Positions 34,482-43,999 of a stretch of DNA of 64,000 nucleotides are shown here, one piece after another. Below the pieces are notes generated by a model, which did not search any database, was not told the origin of the DNA, and saw only the letters and a program-made list of their open reading frames with translations. The stretch comes from Salirhabdus sp. Marseille-P4669 (GTDB taxonomy: Bacteria > Bacillota > Bacilli > Bacillales > Alkalibacillaceae). The position numbers were made by a program, and so were the translations under genes. Location of the stretch: assembly GCF_900240405.1 (NCBI RefSeq), contig NZ_OEQK01000001.1, positions 558,001 through 622,000 of the forward strand, in the 5' to 3' direction. Within the stretch, counting starts at the first letter, position 1. The number at the start of each line of letters is the position of its first letter.

Positions 34482-35206
34482 TACGCATCACCTCGACTAT
34501 TTAAAATTTCGGCAATATGCATAACCCGAATGGGCTTCCCAATTCGATCGATACGTCCACCAATATTCATTAAGCATCCTGCATCTGCACCGATTAATAC
34601 TTCTGCTTCGGTCTCTTCTACATGAGAAATCTTTTCATCTACCATTTGCTCGGATATGTTTGGCATTTTAATAGAGAACGTGCCTCCAAATCCACAGCAA
34701 TCTTGTCGACGAGGTAAGTCTACTAATTCCAAGCCTCTTACATTTTTTAATAGTGTAAAAGGCGCTTCTTTTTCGCCAAGTAAACGGGTCATGTGGCAAG
34801 AGGTATGGTAGGTTGCTTTCCCATGAAATTCAGCCCCCGTATCTTCAACCCCTAATACGTTTACTAAAAATTGAGTGAGCTCATACGTTTTTTCGCTAAG
34901 CGTACGAGCCTTTTCTTGCCATTCGGGCTCTTCTTTCAGTAAATGCTCGTACTCGTGAAACATATAAGCACAGGAACCAGACGGGCTCACGACATACTCC
35001 GAATGCTCAAAGGTCCGAATCATATTTTTGGCAGCTGCAATCGTATCCTTGTGATACCCGCTGTTATATGCCGGCTGGCCACAGCACGTTTGCGTTTCCG
35101 GAAAATCTACTTCACAACCGTAGCGTTCCAGTAATTCCACCGTTGCCTTTCCTGCATTTACGTAAAACATATCTCCTAAACACGTTATAAATAAGGACAC
35201 CTTCAT
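34481..35206 (-). CDS. lutA: Lactate utilization protein LutA
   Basis: This 241-residue protein has two CCG domains ([10 protein letters not shown] near residue 41 and CCGFGGTFS near 180) that build an iron-sulfur site like that of heterodisulfide reductase. It is the first gene of lutABC. The ATG at 35,206 follows AGGAGGGGTTACCG on the minus strand. A LutR-type box is found 116 bp upstream. Confidence 0.95.
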   Translation of the reverse strand: MKVSLFITCLGDMFYVNAGKATVELLERYGCEVDFPETQTCCGQPAYNSGYHKDTIAAAKNMIRTFEHSEYVVSPSGSCAYMFHEYEHLLKEEPEWQEKARTLSEKTYELTQFLVNVLGVEDTGAEFHGKATYHTSCHMTRLLGEKEAPFTLLKNVRGLELVDLPRRQDCCGFGGTFSIKMPNISEQMVDEKISHVEETEAEVLIGADAGCLMNIGGRIDRIGKPIRVMHIAEILNSRGDA

Positions 35207-35321
35207 CGGTAACCCCTCCTATGTTGGACTGGGAAATAATTTAATTGTTTTCTACTTATCTGGCTATTTTTAAAATGGATAAAACAACGAATCTATGTTT
35301 ACCTCATAAACAGTCATAAGG

Positions 35322-35332
35322 TCATCTGATGA
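35322..35332. promoter_or_regulatory. LutR operator (TCATCTGATGA)
   Basis: TCATCTGATGA matches the TCATC-N-GATGA dyad reported for LutR in Bacillus. It lies between lutA and lutR, upstream of the lutABC operon. I saw no second copy nearby. Confidence 0.65.
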
Positions 35333-35352
35333 CTTCTACTATAAGAGTACAT

Positions 35353-35406
35353 AAAAACGCTTCAAAATACAATCCTTTTTCATTACTACTTGGTTGGAGC
35401 GTTTTT
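35353..35406 (-). terminator. Terminator-like hairpin at the end of lutR
   Basis: AAAAACGCT (35353-35361) pairs with AGCGTTTTT (35398-35406), which overlaps the last codons of lutR. Read leftward, the stem is followed by a T-rich end. Confidence 0.5.
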
Positions 35407-36141
35407 CATTAATGTCTCTTCGACAGCAGTTAAATGAGCGAGCATCAAGCTTTGAGCAAGCTGTTCGTCTTTATTTACAATGGCCTCATAGATTTCTTTA
35501 TGTTCCATATAAATTCTCTCTAAGGTTGTTCCCTTTGAAAAAAGCCAAATCCTTCTTGTTTCCCGCATGGCTTTGCCCATCATTCCAGATACTTGATCCA
35601 TAAGCTCAATTAAAATATTGTTGTTCGATGCTTTGGCAATACCCATATGGAAACGAAGATCTGCTTTGTCGCCAAGCTCTTCATTGCCTTTTGCTTGCTT
35701 CATATCTTCTAGAGCTTCTTCTATTTCTTGTAGATTCTCTCTTGTTGCTTGTTTTACAGCAGACGCTACACTACCTAGTTCTAAAATTTTGCGGATTTCG
35801 AGTAAGTCCTGAATGTCCTTTTTATTCATTAATATGGTAGAAGTTGTGATGGTAGAAGATAAAATTTTTGGATCGAATGCTTTCACAAATGTCCCTTCCC
35901 CTTGTCGCATTTCTAAAATTCCTTTAGCGCGTAAGGCACTTAATGCTTCGCGAATAGCAGATCTTCCAACATTAAAATTTTTCGCTAATTGTTCAACAGA
36001 CTGGAGACGATCCCCAGGCTGAAACTCACCATTTTTAATTTTGTTTACTAATTCATCGGCAACTTTTTCGTAAATTTTTTGTGGCTTTTGAAAGGCTTCC
36101 ATTCCTGTATTCACTCTTTCTTCGTTGAATGATACTTGCAT
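35386..36141 (-). CDS. lutR: FadR-type regulator LutR
   Basis: This GntR-family protein has a winged helix (LAKNFNVGRSAIREALSALRAKGILEMRQGEGTFV) and an FCD domain with DLRFHMGIAKASNN and HKEIYEAI. It should repress lutABC in the absence of L-lactate. The longest frame starts at 36,141 but lacks a ribosome binding site; GTG at 36,114 (after GAAGAAAGA) or ATG at 36,102 are alternative starts, giving about 238-242 residues, closer to the family length. The gene lies directly behind rpoN on the same strand, a neighbourhood also seen near sigL in Bacillus subtilis. Confidence 0.88.
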   Translation of the reverse strand: MQVSFNEERVNTGMEAFQKPQKIYEKVADELVNKIKNGEFQPGDRLQSVEQLAKNFNVGRSAIREALSALRAKGILEMRQGEGTFVKAFDPKILSSTITTSTILMNKKDIQDLLEIRKILELGSVASAVKQATRENLQEIEEALEDMKQAKGNEELGDKADLRFHMGIAKASNNNILIELMDQVSGMMGKAMRETRRIWLFSKGTTLERIYMEHKEIYEAIVNKDEQLAQSLMLAHLTAVEETLMKNAPTK

Positions 36142-36147
36142 TATATA

Positions 36148-37455
36148 CTAAAATACTTGAAATTTCTTTCGAATGCTAGAAGAAGGGATATTCATTTCCT
36201 CGCGATACTTGGCAACGGTTCTTCTGGCAATGTTAATATGTTTCCCTTTTAACAGATTGGCGAGCTGTTGATCGGAAAATGGTTTTCGTTTATTTTCCGA
36301 TTCAATATATTGACGGATCAATGTTTTAATTTTGTGGGAGGACGTGATGCTTCCCGAATCCGATCGTACACCGGAAGTAAAGAAATGCTTTAGTTCAAAT
36401 AATCCATAAGGTGTTTGCACGTATTTGTTTCTTGTTGCTCTGCTTACGGTTGATTCGTGTACCTCACATATTTTGGCTACATCCTGTAAGGTCAGAGCCT
36501 CCATGTGATTTGGTCCTTTTAAGAAAAAGTCCATCTGTTTGTCCACGATCGTTGACATAACGTGATGCAGTGTATTCTTTCGGTTGTAAATACTTTTTGT
36601 TAACCAAACATATTGCTTGTATTTATGCTGTAAGTACGTTTGGGTATGACGGTCCGCTTGAGAACGCTGTAATAAATTAGCATAATCGTGATTTAAATTG
36701 ATTTCGGGTAAGGTTTGGTCGTTAAATGTAAGGCTAATTTTATTGTTTTGACACTTTACAATAAAGTCTGGAATGACATAGGTTGGTACATGGTGTTTAC
36801 TTATGAGCAAGCCAGGCCTAGGATGTAATGTTTGAATAAGCTGATAAGCTAAGGTAACTTCCTCAATGGAGCATACTAGCGCATCCGCAATACCTTTGAA
36901 GTTTTTCGTAGCTAATGCTTCTAAGTGATGTTCGACTATTTGTCTAGCAATCTCGTTATTTTCTCGGGCTTCTAGTTGAATCAAAAGGCACTCCTGTAGA
37001 CTAGTTGCTCCAATTCCTTTTGGCTCTAGTTGCTGCACATAGGATAATGCGGTTTCAATCTCTTCCACCGTTTGATTAAGGTGAACGGCCGTATCGTTAA
37101 TAGAGTCTTTAAAATAACCATCCTCATCTAGCATGTAAATGATATACTCTGCTGTTTTTCGCTCCTGCTCTTGAATCGGTAAAAAAGCGAGCTGGCGTAC
37201 TAAGCGTTCTTGTAAAGAGGGCTCGTGATCGCGAATAAAATCTGTAGTAGGTTCTCGTTTGGTTGTCTTTTTCGTAAGCGCTTCCAAATTAGAGTGGAAC
37301 GATTCATCTAATTCAATCAATGGGTTCTCTAAAGTAAGGTGTTGAATGTACTCGAACAGTTCGACCGTGGAATATTGGAGGATGGAAATCGCTTGTTGAA
37401 GATGTGGTGTCATCGTAAGCTTGAGTTTTTGGTTTTGAAATAATCCCATTTCCAT
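36148..37455 (-). CDS. sigL: RNA polymerase sigma-54 factor SigL
   Basis: This 435-residue protein is sigma-54. It has the Gln- and Leu-rich activator-interacting region I at the start (GLFQNQKLKLTMTPHLQQAISILQ), a core-binding middle part and the C-terminal RpoN box ARRTVAKYRE. The first ATG has AGGAGG eight bases upstream. Sigma-54 needs an AAA+ enhancer-binding protein, and none is encoded in this window; I also found no convincing TGGCAC-N5-TTGCA promoter. In Bacillus SigL controls amino-acid and organic-acid use, which suits the gene content here. Confidence 0.95.
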   Translation of the reverse strand: MEMGLFQNQKLKLTMTPHLQQAISILQYSTVELFEYIQHLTLENPLIELDESFHSNLEALTKKTTKREPTTDFIRDHEPSLQERLVRQLAFLPIQEQERKTAEYIIYMLDEDGYFKDSINDTAVHLNQTVEEIETALSYVQQLEPKGIGATSLQECLLIQLEARENNEIARQIVEHHLEALATKNFKGIADALVCSIEEVTLAYQLIQTLHPRPGLLISKHHVPTYVIPDFIVKCQNNKISLTFNDQTLPEINLNHDYANLLQRSQADRHTQTYLQHKYKQYVWLTKSIYNRKNTLHHVMSTIVDKQMDFFLKGPNHMEALTLQDVAKICEVHESTVSRATRNKYVQTPYGLFELKHFFTSGVRSDSGSITSSHKIKTLIRQYIESENKRKPFSDQQLANLLKGKHINIARRTVAKYREEMNIPSSSIRKKFQVF

Positions 37456-37614
37456 TATTTTTGCCTCCTTTTCTGTTCTTAACGATTATGTTTATTTTAC
37501 TATAAAATAGCCTGCCTAAGAACAGGAAATATTTTAAAAATGCACGAATTGACAGGATTTTAATCTTTGTTTACGCTTATTCTATTATTTTTTCAACAAT
37601 CTGAGGTGTACACC

Positions 37615-38517
37615 ATGTCCTTTTTAACAATTTTGCTACCAATCTTTTCCGTATTTGCCATTGGGTATGGAATTGGGAAATTTAAAAAGCTTGATATAAA
37701 ATCCTTATCCTTTGTTGCAATCTATGTACTATGTCCTTTTTTAGGATTTGAAACGTTTTATGCCAATGCATTAACGTCCAGGCATTTATACATTTTTGCC
37801 GTTATCGGACTACTTGTTTTCGTTTTAGTTGTTCTTATTCTATTAATCTCTCGTTTTTTACAGGTAGAAAAGAAGCGAAAGCATGCGATGCTGCTTTCAG
37901 GTGTGTTTTTAAATGGTGGGAATTTAGGTGTTCCGGTTGTGTTATTCACGATTGGTGAAGAGGGCTTTATTTATGCCCTGATGATTATGGTTGTAATGGA
38001 TTTGTTAATGAACTCACTTGGTATATACATTGCTGCAAGTGGGGGAGATGGAGCGATTACGAAGAAGGAGTCGCTTATAAGAACAGTTAAGGTTCCGATA
38101 TTATGGGCAAGTATCGTAGGGATACTATTGAACCAATTGGCTATTCCATTGCCAGTCCAAGTAGAAGATATGATTGTTTTGCTGGCAGATGCTGCGATTC
38201 CTCTTGTGATGATCGTACTTGGACTACAGCTTGCAACCATCAAAATACGGTCCATTGAATTTCGACCAGTTGGCATAATGGTGCTGTTACGTTTGGTTAT
38301 TTCGCCGCTTATCGCATTCGCGATCGTTTCTTTAATGGGAATAGGAGATACGGTCTTAGGAACGGTACTAGTCCTAATTGCTGCAATGCCTTCCGCAGCA
38401 AATACAACGATTTTCTCTGTGCAATTTAATGTTGATCCCGACTTTGTATCGGCGACGACGTTACTAAGTACAATCGTAAGTTTGTTTACATTACCAATTT
38501 GGTTAACCATATTATAA
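37615..38517 (+). CDS. AEC-family transporter (auxin efflux carrier fold)
   Basis: This 300-residue membrane protein has about ten hydrophobic spans in two inverted halves and the GVFLNGGNLGVPVVLF motif of the auxin efflux carrier family. Bacterial AEC members move malate, malonate or other carboxylates. ATG at 37,615 follows GAGGTG; an upstream in-frame start has no ribosome binding site. It diverges from sigL. No lactate permease gene is seen near lutABC, so this carrier is a possible substitute, but that is inference. Confidence 0.82.
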   Translation: MSFLTILLPIFSVFAIGYGIGKFKKLDIKSLSFVAIYVLCPFLGFETFYANALTSRHLYIFAVIGLLVFVLVVLILLISRFLQVEKKRKHAMLLSGVFLNGGNLGVPVVLFTIGEEGFIYALMIMVVMDLLMNSLGIYIAASGGDGAITKKESLIRTVKVPILWASIVGILLNQLAIPLPVQVEDMIVLLADAAIPLVMIVLGLQLATIKIRSIEFRPVGIMVLLRLVISPLIAFAIVSLMGIGDTVLGTVLVLIAAMPSAANTTIFSVQFNVDPDFVSATTLLSTIVSLFTLPIWLTIL

Positions 38518-38519
38518 CG

Positions 38520-38660
38520 TGCAAGAGGCTGGGGCATAACGAAACAGTTTGAATCTAAAGATGAATCATGAACTTTCATTAGCGGAGCGGTATTTCTCCG
38601 CAAGATTAGGTTCGGGTTTTCCTTTTTTAGAAAAAACGTTTGCCCCATCCTCTTTTTTCA
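38520..38660 (+). repeat. Dispersed intergenic hairpin element behind the AEC gene
   Basis: The outer arms AAGAGGCTGGGGCA (38523-38536) and TGCCCCATCCTCTT (38641-38654) pair with one mismatch and end in a T-run. An inner hairpin GCGGAG...CTCCGC is centred near 38,591. The ends look like the common GAGGCTGGGACATAAC element of Bacillaceae and other Firmicutes. It doubles as a terminator for the AEC gene. Confidence 0.65.
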
Positions 38661-38822
38661 TTTTTTCTATTGTTCGAACAACGACAATCATATTAAACTT
38701 ATCCAAATTCATACATTAAAGTAAGTTCTCGTATACACTACAGTTTTTGTCCTCGATAATCCCTCTACCAAAACCTTTTTTCAAGACCTAATAAAATGTT
38801 TCATAAGGAGGTAACGTTGTTC
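38661..38822. other. Leader region before the lysine-catabolism genes
   Basis: It contains a perfect 12-bp palindrome TTGTTCGAACAA (38670-38681), a candidate operator. No riboswitch or clear promoter hexamers were recognised in the rest. Confidence 0.35.
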
Positions 38823-40325
38823 ATGTCCAATTCCTTACTGAAGGAAGAGCGGTTGAAAAATTTTATAAATGGGGAATGGGTGGATTCTACAAGTGGGAAT
38901 GCTGCTCCCGTTATAAATCCAGCAAATCAACTGGTGTTAACAAATGTACCATTATCGCTTGCAGAGGATGTGGGTCGTGCTGTCCAAGCAGCAAAAGCCG
39001 CCCAAAAACAATGGGCGCTCATACCCGCGCCCCAGCGTGCAGAGGTGTTATATCGAGTCGGATATTTGATGAAAGAACGTAAAGAAGAGCTCTCAAAATT
39101 ATTGACAATGGAAAATGGCAAGGTGCTTGAGGAAGCCCGTGGGGAAGTTCAAGAAGGAATCGATATGGCATTTTATATGGCAGGTGAAGGGAGAAGATTG
39201 TTTGGACAAACGACGCCATCTGAATTAAAGGATAAGTTTGCCATGAGTGTCCGCGCACCTGTTGGAGTAGTTGGAATCATTACCCCATGGAATTTTCCAA
39301 TCGCAATCGCAACGTGGAAGTCCTTTCCCGCGATTGTTGCTGGTAATGCGGTTGTATGGAAGCCGGCGACAGAAACGCCAATCATGGCATATGAGCTTGC
39401 AAAGATTTTTGAAGAAGCAGGACTTCCGAAAGGGGTTTTAAATGTTGTATTTGGATCTGGAGCCATAGTTGGAGAGGCCATGGTGGAGCAGGATGATATT
39501 CGGGTAATTTCCTTTACTGGCTCCAATGAAGTAGGAAGAATAATTGCTGCGAAATGTGGGGCAAAGCTGAAAAAGGTCTCTCTTGAGATGGGTGGAAAAA
39601 ATGCAGTTATCGTCATGGAGGATGCCGATTTAGAGCTTGCGGTGGAAGGGATATTGTGGAGCGCATTTGGAACGAGTGGACAACGATGTACGGCGTGTAG
39701 CCGGGTAATTGTGCATGAGGATGTGAAGGATGCTTTAGAAGAAAGACTATTAGCAGAAATGGCTAAGTTAACAATTGGGGATGGGTTGGATGAGTCGGTT
39801 AAAGTCGGACCAATCATTAATCAAGCTGGATTAGAAAAAATAAATAAATATATGGAAATCGGTAAAAAGGAGGGCGCAACGTTACTTGCTGGTGGATATG
39901 TTATGAAGGAAGGCGAATTTGCGAATGGCTGGTATTTTGCCCCAACGTTGTTTACCGATGTTACGCCACAAATGCGAATTGCACAGGAAGAGATTTTTGG
40001 TCCAGTCGTATCACTAATTCCTGTTAAGAGCTTAGAGGAGGCCATTGAGGTAAATAACCATGTGGAATTCGGTCTATCCAGCTCCATTTTTACAACCAAC
40101 GCAAATAACGTATTTACAGCAGCCCGAGACTTAGACACGGGCATCGTTTATGTGAATGCAGGGACAACAGGTGCAGAAATTCACCTGCCATTTGGTGGAA
40201 CAAAAGGAACAGGGAATGGCCATCGGGATTCCGGTGTTGCGGCGTTAGATGTATTTACCGAATGGAAAGCAGTATATGTGGATTATAGTGGGAAGCTGCA
40301 GCGAGCACAGATTGATGTGGAATGA
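38823..40325 (+). CDS. Aldehyde dehydrogenase, probable 2-aminoadipate semialdehyde dehydrogenase
   Basis: This NAD(P)-dependent aldehyde dehydrogenase of about 500 residues has Asn157 (PWNFP), Glu255 (LEMGGKN) and the catalytic Cys289 (SGQRCTACSR). ATG at 38,823 or TTG at 38,817 are both compatible with AAGGAGGT at 38,805-38,812; the ATG at 38,796 precedes that site. The next gene encodes L-lysine 6-dehydrogenase, whose product is 2-aminoadipate 6-semialdehyde, cyclising to piperideine-6-carboxylate. This enzyme would oxidise it to 2-aminoadipate. The assignment of substrate rests on that pairing. Confidence 0.85.
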   Translation: MSNSLLKEERLKNFINGEWVDSTSGNAAPVINPANQLVLTNVPLSLAEDVGRAVQAAKAAQKQWALIPAPQRAEVLYRVGYLMKERKEELSKLLTMENGKVLEEARGEVQEGIDMAFYMAGEGRRLFGQTTPSELKDKFAMSVRAPVGVVGIITPWNFPIAIATWKSFPAIVAGNAVVWKPATETPIMAYELAKIFEEAGLPKGVLNVVFGSGAIVGEAMVEQDDIRVISFTGSNEVGRIIAAKCGAKLKKVSLEMGGKNAVIVMEDADLELAVEGILWSAFGTSGQRCTACSRVIVHEDVKDALEERLLAEMAKLTIGDGLDESVKVGPIINQAGLEKINKYMEIGKKEGATLLAGGYVMKEGEFANGWYFAPTLFTDVTPQMRIAQEEIFGPVVSLIPVKSLEEAIEVNNHVEFGLSSSIFTTNANNVFTAARDLDTGIVYVNAGTTGAEIHLPFGGTKGTGNGHRDSGVAALDVFTEWKAVYVDYSGKLQRAQIDVE

Positions 40326-40382
40326 TAGGAATTAAACACTTTCCTGATTACGTCCTTACATAAAAAAAGGAGGTGTTTCAAC

Positions 40383-41534
40383 ATGAAAATAGCTGTGCTT
40401 GGCTCAGGGCTAATGGGGAAGGAAGCGGCACGGGACTTGGTGCAGAGTCGAGATGTAGATGTTATTGGATTAGCAGATATTGATCTAGCACGTGCCGAAC
40501 AGGTTTGCAAACATCTAAATTCTCATAAACTAAAAGCCTATCAAGTAGATGCTAGCAATAAGCAAGAATTAGCAGACTTTATGGGACGTTTTGATGTTGT
40601 GATCAATGCGTTGTTTTATACCTTTAATGAAATGGTGGCAAAAACCGCAATAGAAGTCGGAGTCCATTCCGTCGACTTAGGTGGGCATATCGGACATATA
40701 ACCGATAACGTATTAAAGCTAAAAGAACAGGCGAAAGAAAAAGGGGTTACAATCATTCCAGATTTAGGAGTCGCTCCTGGAATGATCAATATTTTATCGG
40801 GATATGGCGTCAGTAAGCTGGATACTCCAAAATCGATTCGCTTATTTGTCGGCGGCATTCCAGTTCGACCAGAGCCGCCTCTAGAATACAATCATGTGTT
40901 TTCCATGGAAGGGTTACTGGATCATTACACAGACCCTGCCGTCGTCATTCGGAATGGGATTATGCAAGAGCTCCCTTCGTTATCAGAGGTGGAGGCGATT
41001 CACTTTGAACGATTCGGACCACTAGAAGCATTTCATACCTCAGGTGGCACTTCCACGTTGCCAAATTCCTATCCTTATTTAGATACGCTAGAATATAAAA
41101 CAATCCGCTATCCAGGACATGCAGCGAAATTTAAATTATTAGTAGACTTAAATTTAACGAAACGTGATCTCGAAGTAGAAGTAAATGGTCAAAAGGTGAA
41201 AACGAGAGACGTATTTTTGAAAACCATTCATCCTATTGTGGATTTAAAAGAGAAAGAGGATGCTGTATTGCTCCGTGCCATGATTACAGGACTACGTAAT
41301 GGGAAAACCGTTTCGTATCAATATGAAATGATCACATACAAGGATAAGAGCACGAATGTGACTGCAATGGCTAGGGCAACAGCGAATACTATATCTGTCG
41401 TTGCTCAAATGATTGGCACTCGAGCCATTACCAAGCGTGGTGTATATCCACCAGAGCAGATTGTGCCAGGAGATATTTATATAAAAGAAATGCGCAAACG
41501 AGGCGTTATGATTAAGGAAAGTATAATCGAATAG
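40383..41534 (+). CDS. lysDH: L-lysine 6-dehydrogenase
   Basis: This 383-residue NAD-dependent enzyme removes the epsilon amino group of lysine to give 2-aminoadipate 6-semialdehyde and ammonia. It belongs to the saccharopine dehydrogenase fold, with the N-terminal Rossmann motif [16 protein letters not shown]. Long blocks ([64 protein letters not shown]) match the characterised Geobacillus stearothermophilus enzyme as I recall it. The ATG follows AAGGAGGTG. It forms an operon with the preceding aldehyde dehydrogenase and ends at a terminator. Confidence 0.92.
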   Translation: MKIAVLGSGLMGKEAARDLVQSRDVDVIGLADIDLARAEQVCKHLNSHKLKAYQVDASNKQELADFMGRFDVVINALFYTFNEMVAKTAIEVGVHSVDLGGHIGHITDNVLKLKEQAKEKGVTIIPDLGVAPGMINILSGYGVSKLDTPKSIRLFVGGIPVRPEPPLEYNHVFSMEGLLDHYTDPAVVIRNGIMQELPSLSEVEAIHFERFGPLEAFHTSGGTSTLPNSYPYLDTLEYKTIRYPGHAAKFKLLVDLNLTKRDLEVEVNGQKVKTRDVFLKTIHPIVDLKEKEDAVLLRAMITGLRNGKTVSYQYEMITYKDKSTNVTAMARATANTISVVAQMIGTRAITKRGVYPPEQIVPGDIYIKEMRKRGVMIKESIIE

Positions 41535-41544
41535 TAACCTTTTT

Positions 41545-41575
41545 CAGTAACCTTTAAGGGTTACTGATTTTTTAT
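41545..41575 (+). terminator. Terminator after lysine 6-dehydrogenase
   Basis: CAGTAACC (41545-41552) pairs with GGTTACTG (41559-41566), followed by a T-run. Confidence 0.8.
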
Positions 41576-41733
41576 GATACTATTTGTACAAGGTATATCG
41601 TAATTGGTATTATTAGAATAGGATATTTATGATGCTATTACGATGAACCTATACTTTTCCCTGAATATGGAAAAGTTATTCGAGAAATGGTAAGCTAGTA
41701 AAGTTAATGTGTACTTATAGGAGGAATAGGTTT

Positions 41734-43461
41734 ATGTCTTGGCAACAACATTACAATCGATGGAATGAATATAAACAGTTAGATGAGGCGCTTCGTCATC
41801 AATTAGATGCTCTTTCTGGAAAAGAGGATGTGTTAGAGGACGCATTTTATAAGCCGTTAACATTCGGTACTGGTGGCATGCGTGGAGAGCTTGGCCCTGG
41901 TATTAACCGAATGAACGTGTACACCATCCGAAAAGCTTCAGAAGGATTAGCAAAATACATAGTAGCACAAGGGGAAGAGGCGAAAAACGCAGGGATAGTA
42001 GTTGCACACGATTCTCGTCATATGTCCCCTGAGTTCGCATTAGAGGTTGCGAAGGTGATGGGTGCACACGGTGTTAAAACCTATCTCTTCACTTCACTTC
42101 GTCCAACACCAGTGTTATCCTATGCGGTTCGTTATTTAAAAACTGCTGCTGGCGTAGTGATAACTGCAAGTCATAATCCACCTGAATACAATGGATTTAA
42201 AGTATATAACGAAGATGGTGGACAAGTTCCACCAGCACAAGCAGAAGAAATTGTAACACTTGTAAATCAAGTGGAAAATGAACTAGCCATAAATGTTATG
42301 GAGCAAGCCGAACTGGAAGAGAAGGGCTTACTTCAATGGATCGATGAAGAAGTGGATGAAGCTTACTTAAAAGCACTGAAGTCAGTCACGTTGAATCAAG
42401 AGATCATAAAAGAGCAAGCAGAAGACTTGAAAATCGTTTTTACACCATTACACGGAACGGCCTATCATCCGGTGAAAAATGGACTTGCTCAGCTCGGCTT
42501 TAAGCATGTAACGATTGTGGAGGAGCAAGCGAAGCCGGACCCAGAATTCTCAACCGTTACATCACCAAATCCAGAAGAGCATCAGGCCTTCACATTGGCA
42601 ATTGAATACGGAAAAAAGGTTGATGCAGATATTTTAATTGGAACCGATCCTGATGCCGACCGCTTAGGGGTTGCAGTGAAAGGGAAAGATGGAGAATATA
42701 AAGTACTTACTGGAAACCAGCTTGGTAGCTTAATGATCGATTATATCCTATCGAATACACCAAACTTACCAGATAACGGTGTTGTTATTAAAACGATTGT
42801 TACATCTGAGCTTGGGCGTGCTGTAGCTTCTCATTATGGATTAGAGACACTTGATACGCTAACAGGCTTTAAATTTATAGGGGAGAAGATCCGCCAATTT
42901 GAAGAGTCTGGTCCATATCAATTTATGTTTGGCTATGAGGAAAGCTATGGTTACCTAATTCGTGACTTTGCAAGGGATAAGGATGCGGTTCAATCCGTTA
43001 TGCTCGCGTGTGAGCTAGCAGCTTATTGGAAATCGAAAGGAAAAACTCTTTTTGAAGCATTAGATGAGCTTTTCGAACGTCATGGCTACTACATAGAAGA
43101 CCTGCATTCCATTACACTAAAGGGCATAACAGGCACAGAAAAAATCCAAACCATTATGGATACATTCCGTAAAGAGCCTCTTGAAAAAGCAGGTGACGTG
43201 AAGGTTATCGCAGTGGAGGATTATGAGATAGGAGAGCGCACCTTCCTAAACGACAACACGAAAGAAACCATTGATTTACCGAAATCCAATGTTATTAAGT
43301 TTTTACTAGAGGATAACTGCTGGTTATGCTTACGCCCATCAGGAACGGAGCCGAAGATTAAGTTTTATTTCGGAGTAAAAGGGAACACACATGAGGAAAG
43401 TACCTCTCGATTAGCTGCTATTAAGGATGCGGTACTTTCAAAAGTGAATGAATTGGTTTAA
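41734..43461 (+). CDS. pgcA: Phospho-sugar mutase PgcA (alpha-phosphoglucomutase)
   Basis: This 575-residue enzyme interconverts glucose 6-phosphate and glucose 1-phosphate, needed for UDP-glucose and cell-envelope glycolipids. The catalytic phosphoserine loop TASHNPPEYNGFK, the metal loop DPDADRLG, the sugar-binding GYEESYGY and the phosphate-binding RPSGTEPKIKFY are all present in order. ATG at 41,734 follows AGGAGG; an upstream in-frame start has no such site. UDP-glucose made from its product is a co-substrate for GalT, encoded 15 kb downstream. Confidence 0.95.
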   Translation: MSWQQHYNRWNEYKQLDEALRHQLDALSGKEDVLEDAFYKPLTFGTGGMRGELGPGINRMNVYTIRKASEGLAKYIVAQGEEAKNAGIVVAHDSRHMSPEFALEVAKVMGAHGVKTYLFTSLRPTPVLSYAVRYLKTAAGVVITASHNPPEYNGFKVYNEDGGQVPPAQAEEIVTLVNQVENELAINVMEQAELEEKGLLQWIDEEVDEAYLKALKSVTLNQEIIKEQAEDLKIVFTPLHGTAYHPVKNGLAQLGFKHVTIVEEQAKPDPEFSTVTSPNPEEHQAFTLAIEYGKKVDADILIGTDPDADRLGVAVKGKDGEYKVLTGNQLGSLMIDYILSNTPNLPDNGVVIKTIVTSELGRAVASHYGLETLDTLTGFKFIGEKIRQFEESGPYQFMFGYEESYGYLIRDFARDKDAVQSVMLACELAAYWKSKGKTLFEALDELFERHGYYIEDLHSITLKGITGTEKIQTIMDTFRKEPLEKAGDVKVIAVEDYEIGERTFLNDNTKETIDLPKSNVIKFLLEDNCWLCLRPSGTEPKIKFYFGVKGNTHEESTSRLAAIKDAVLSKVNELV

Positions 43462-43469
43462 GTTATTTG

Positions 43470-43517
43470 CAAGCCGAAAGGGTACGAGTATTTTTCCGTT
43501 TTCGGCTTGTATTTTTT
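43470..43517 (+). terminator. Terminator after pgcA with a repeat unit in its loop
   Basis: CAAGCCGAAA (43470-43479) pairs with TTTCGGCTTG (43500-43509), followed by a T-run. The 20-nt loop contains ACGAGTATTTTT, the first unit of the array that follows. Confidence 0.8.
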
Positions 43518-43722
43518 TGGTTTGCACGCGTAAATATTAATTATAGACGAGTATTTTTCAGGCAGACGCGTATTTTCAGTAAATAGACGAGTATTTTCTC
43601 TTAATTGAAGAATAAATTGGCCAATAGACGAGTATTCCAAGTTTGCACGAATAAAAGCGTAAACCAGACGAGTAAAATTCTAGAGTTTACGAATATCCTT
43701 CATTCAGTTGCGAATATTTACC
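43482..43722 (+). repeat. 21-bp phased array of ACGAGTATTTT-like cores
   Basis: Cores of the form (G)ACGAGTATTTT or GCACGAATAA recur with their first CG at 43485, 43527, 43548, 43567, 43588, 43629, 43648, 43669, 43690 and 43711. Spacings are 42, 21, 19, 21, 41, 19, 21, 21 and 21 bp. The rest of the units is poorly conserved, so periodic spacing rather than identity is kept. Confidence 0.75.
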
Positions 43723-43999
43723 TATTTTCAATACTTTTCCTCGGAATTCCCTTATGGTAAGGCATAAAAATGCGAAGACGGATGCTACGGAGCTGCATTT
43801 CCTTTGTTTGGACCAAAAATTTAGTAATGGCAAGAACCTTTTAATTTAAGAAAGCACCATGAAGAACGTCGATACTTAAATTTCACCACAGCGCCTGCAC
43901 GTACGCATCATCAATCTAATGTATGAGCAAAAGTAACTAGTAAAACATGCCATTAAATGGTAAAATTTATAATGAAATTGAACAGATGGAGTGAGCCGA
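43723..43999. other. Intergenic stretch before the LCP gene
   Basis: Apart from an AT-rich segment with TTTATAATG about 25-30 bp before the start codon, a possible -10 element, I see no gene, hairpin or recognised motif here. Confidence 0.3.

Noticed and set aside
38661-38822. Lysine riboswitch before the lysine-catabolism genes
   Set aside because: The leader is short and shows none of the conserved helices of the L box; also the riboswitch normally controls biosynthesis or transport.
43770-43845. Short open frame of about 24 codons before the LCP gene
   Set aside because: No ribosome binding site and no similarity that I can recognise.
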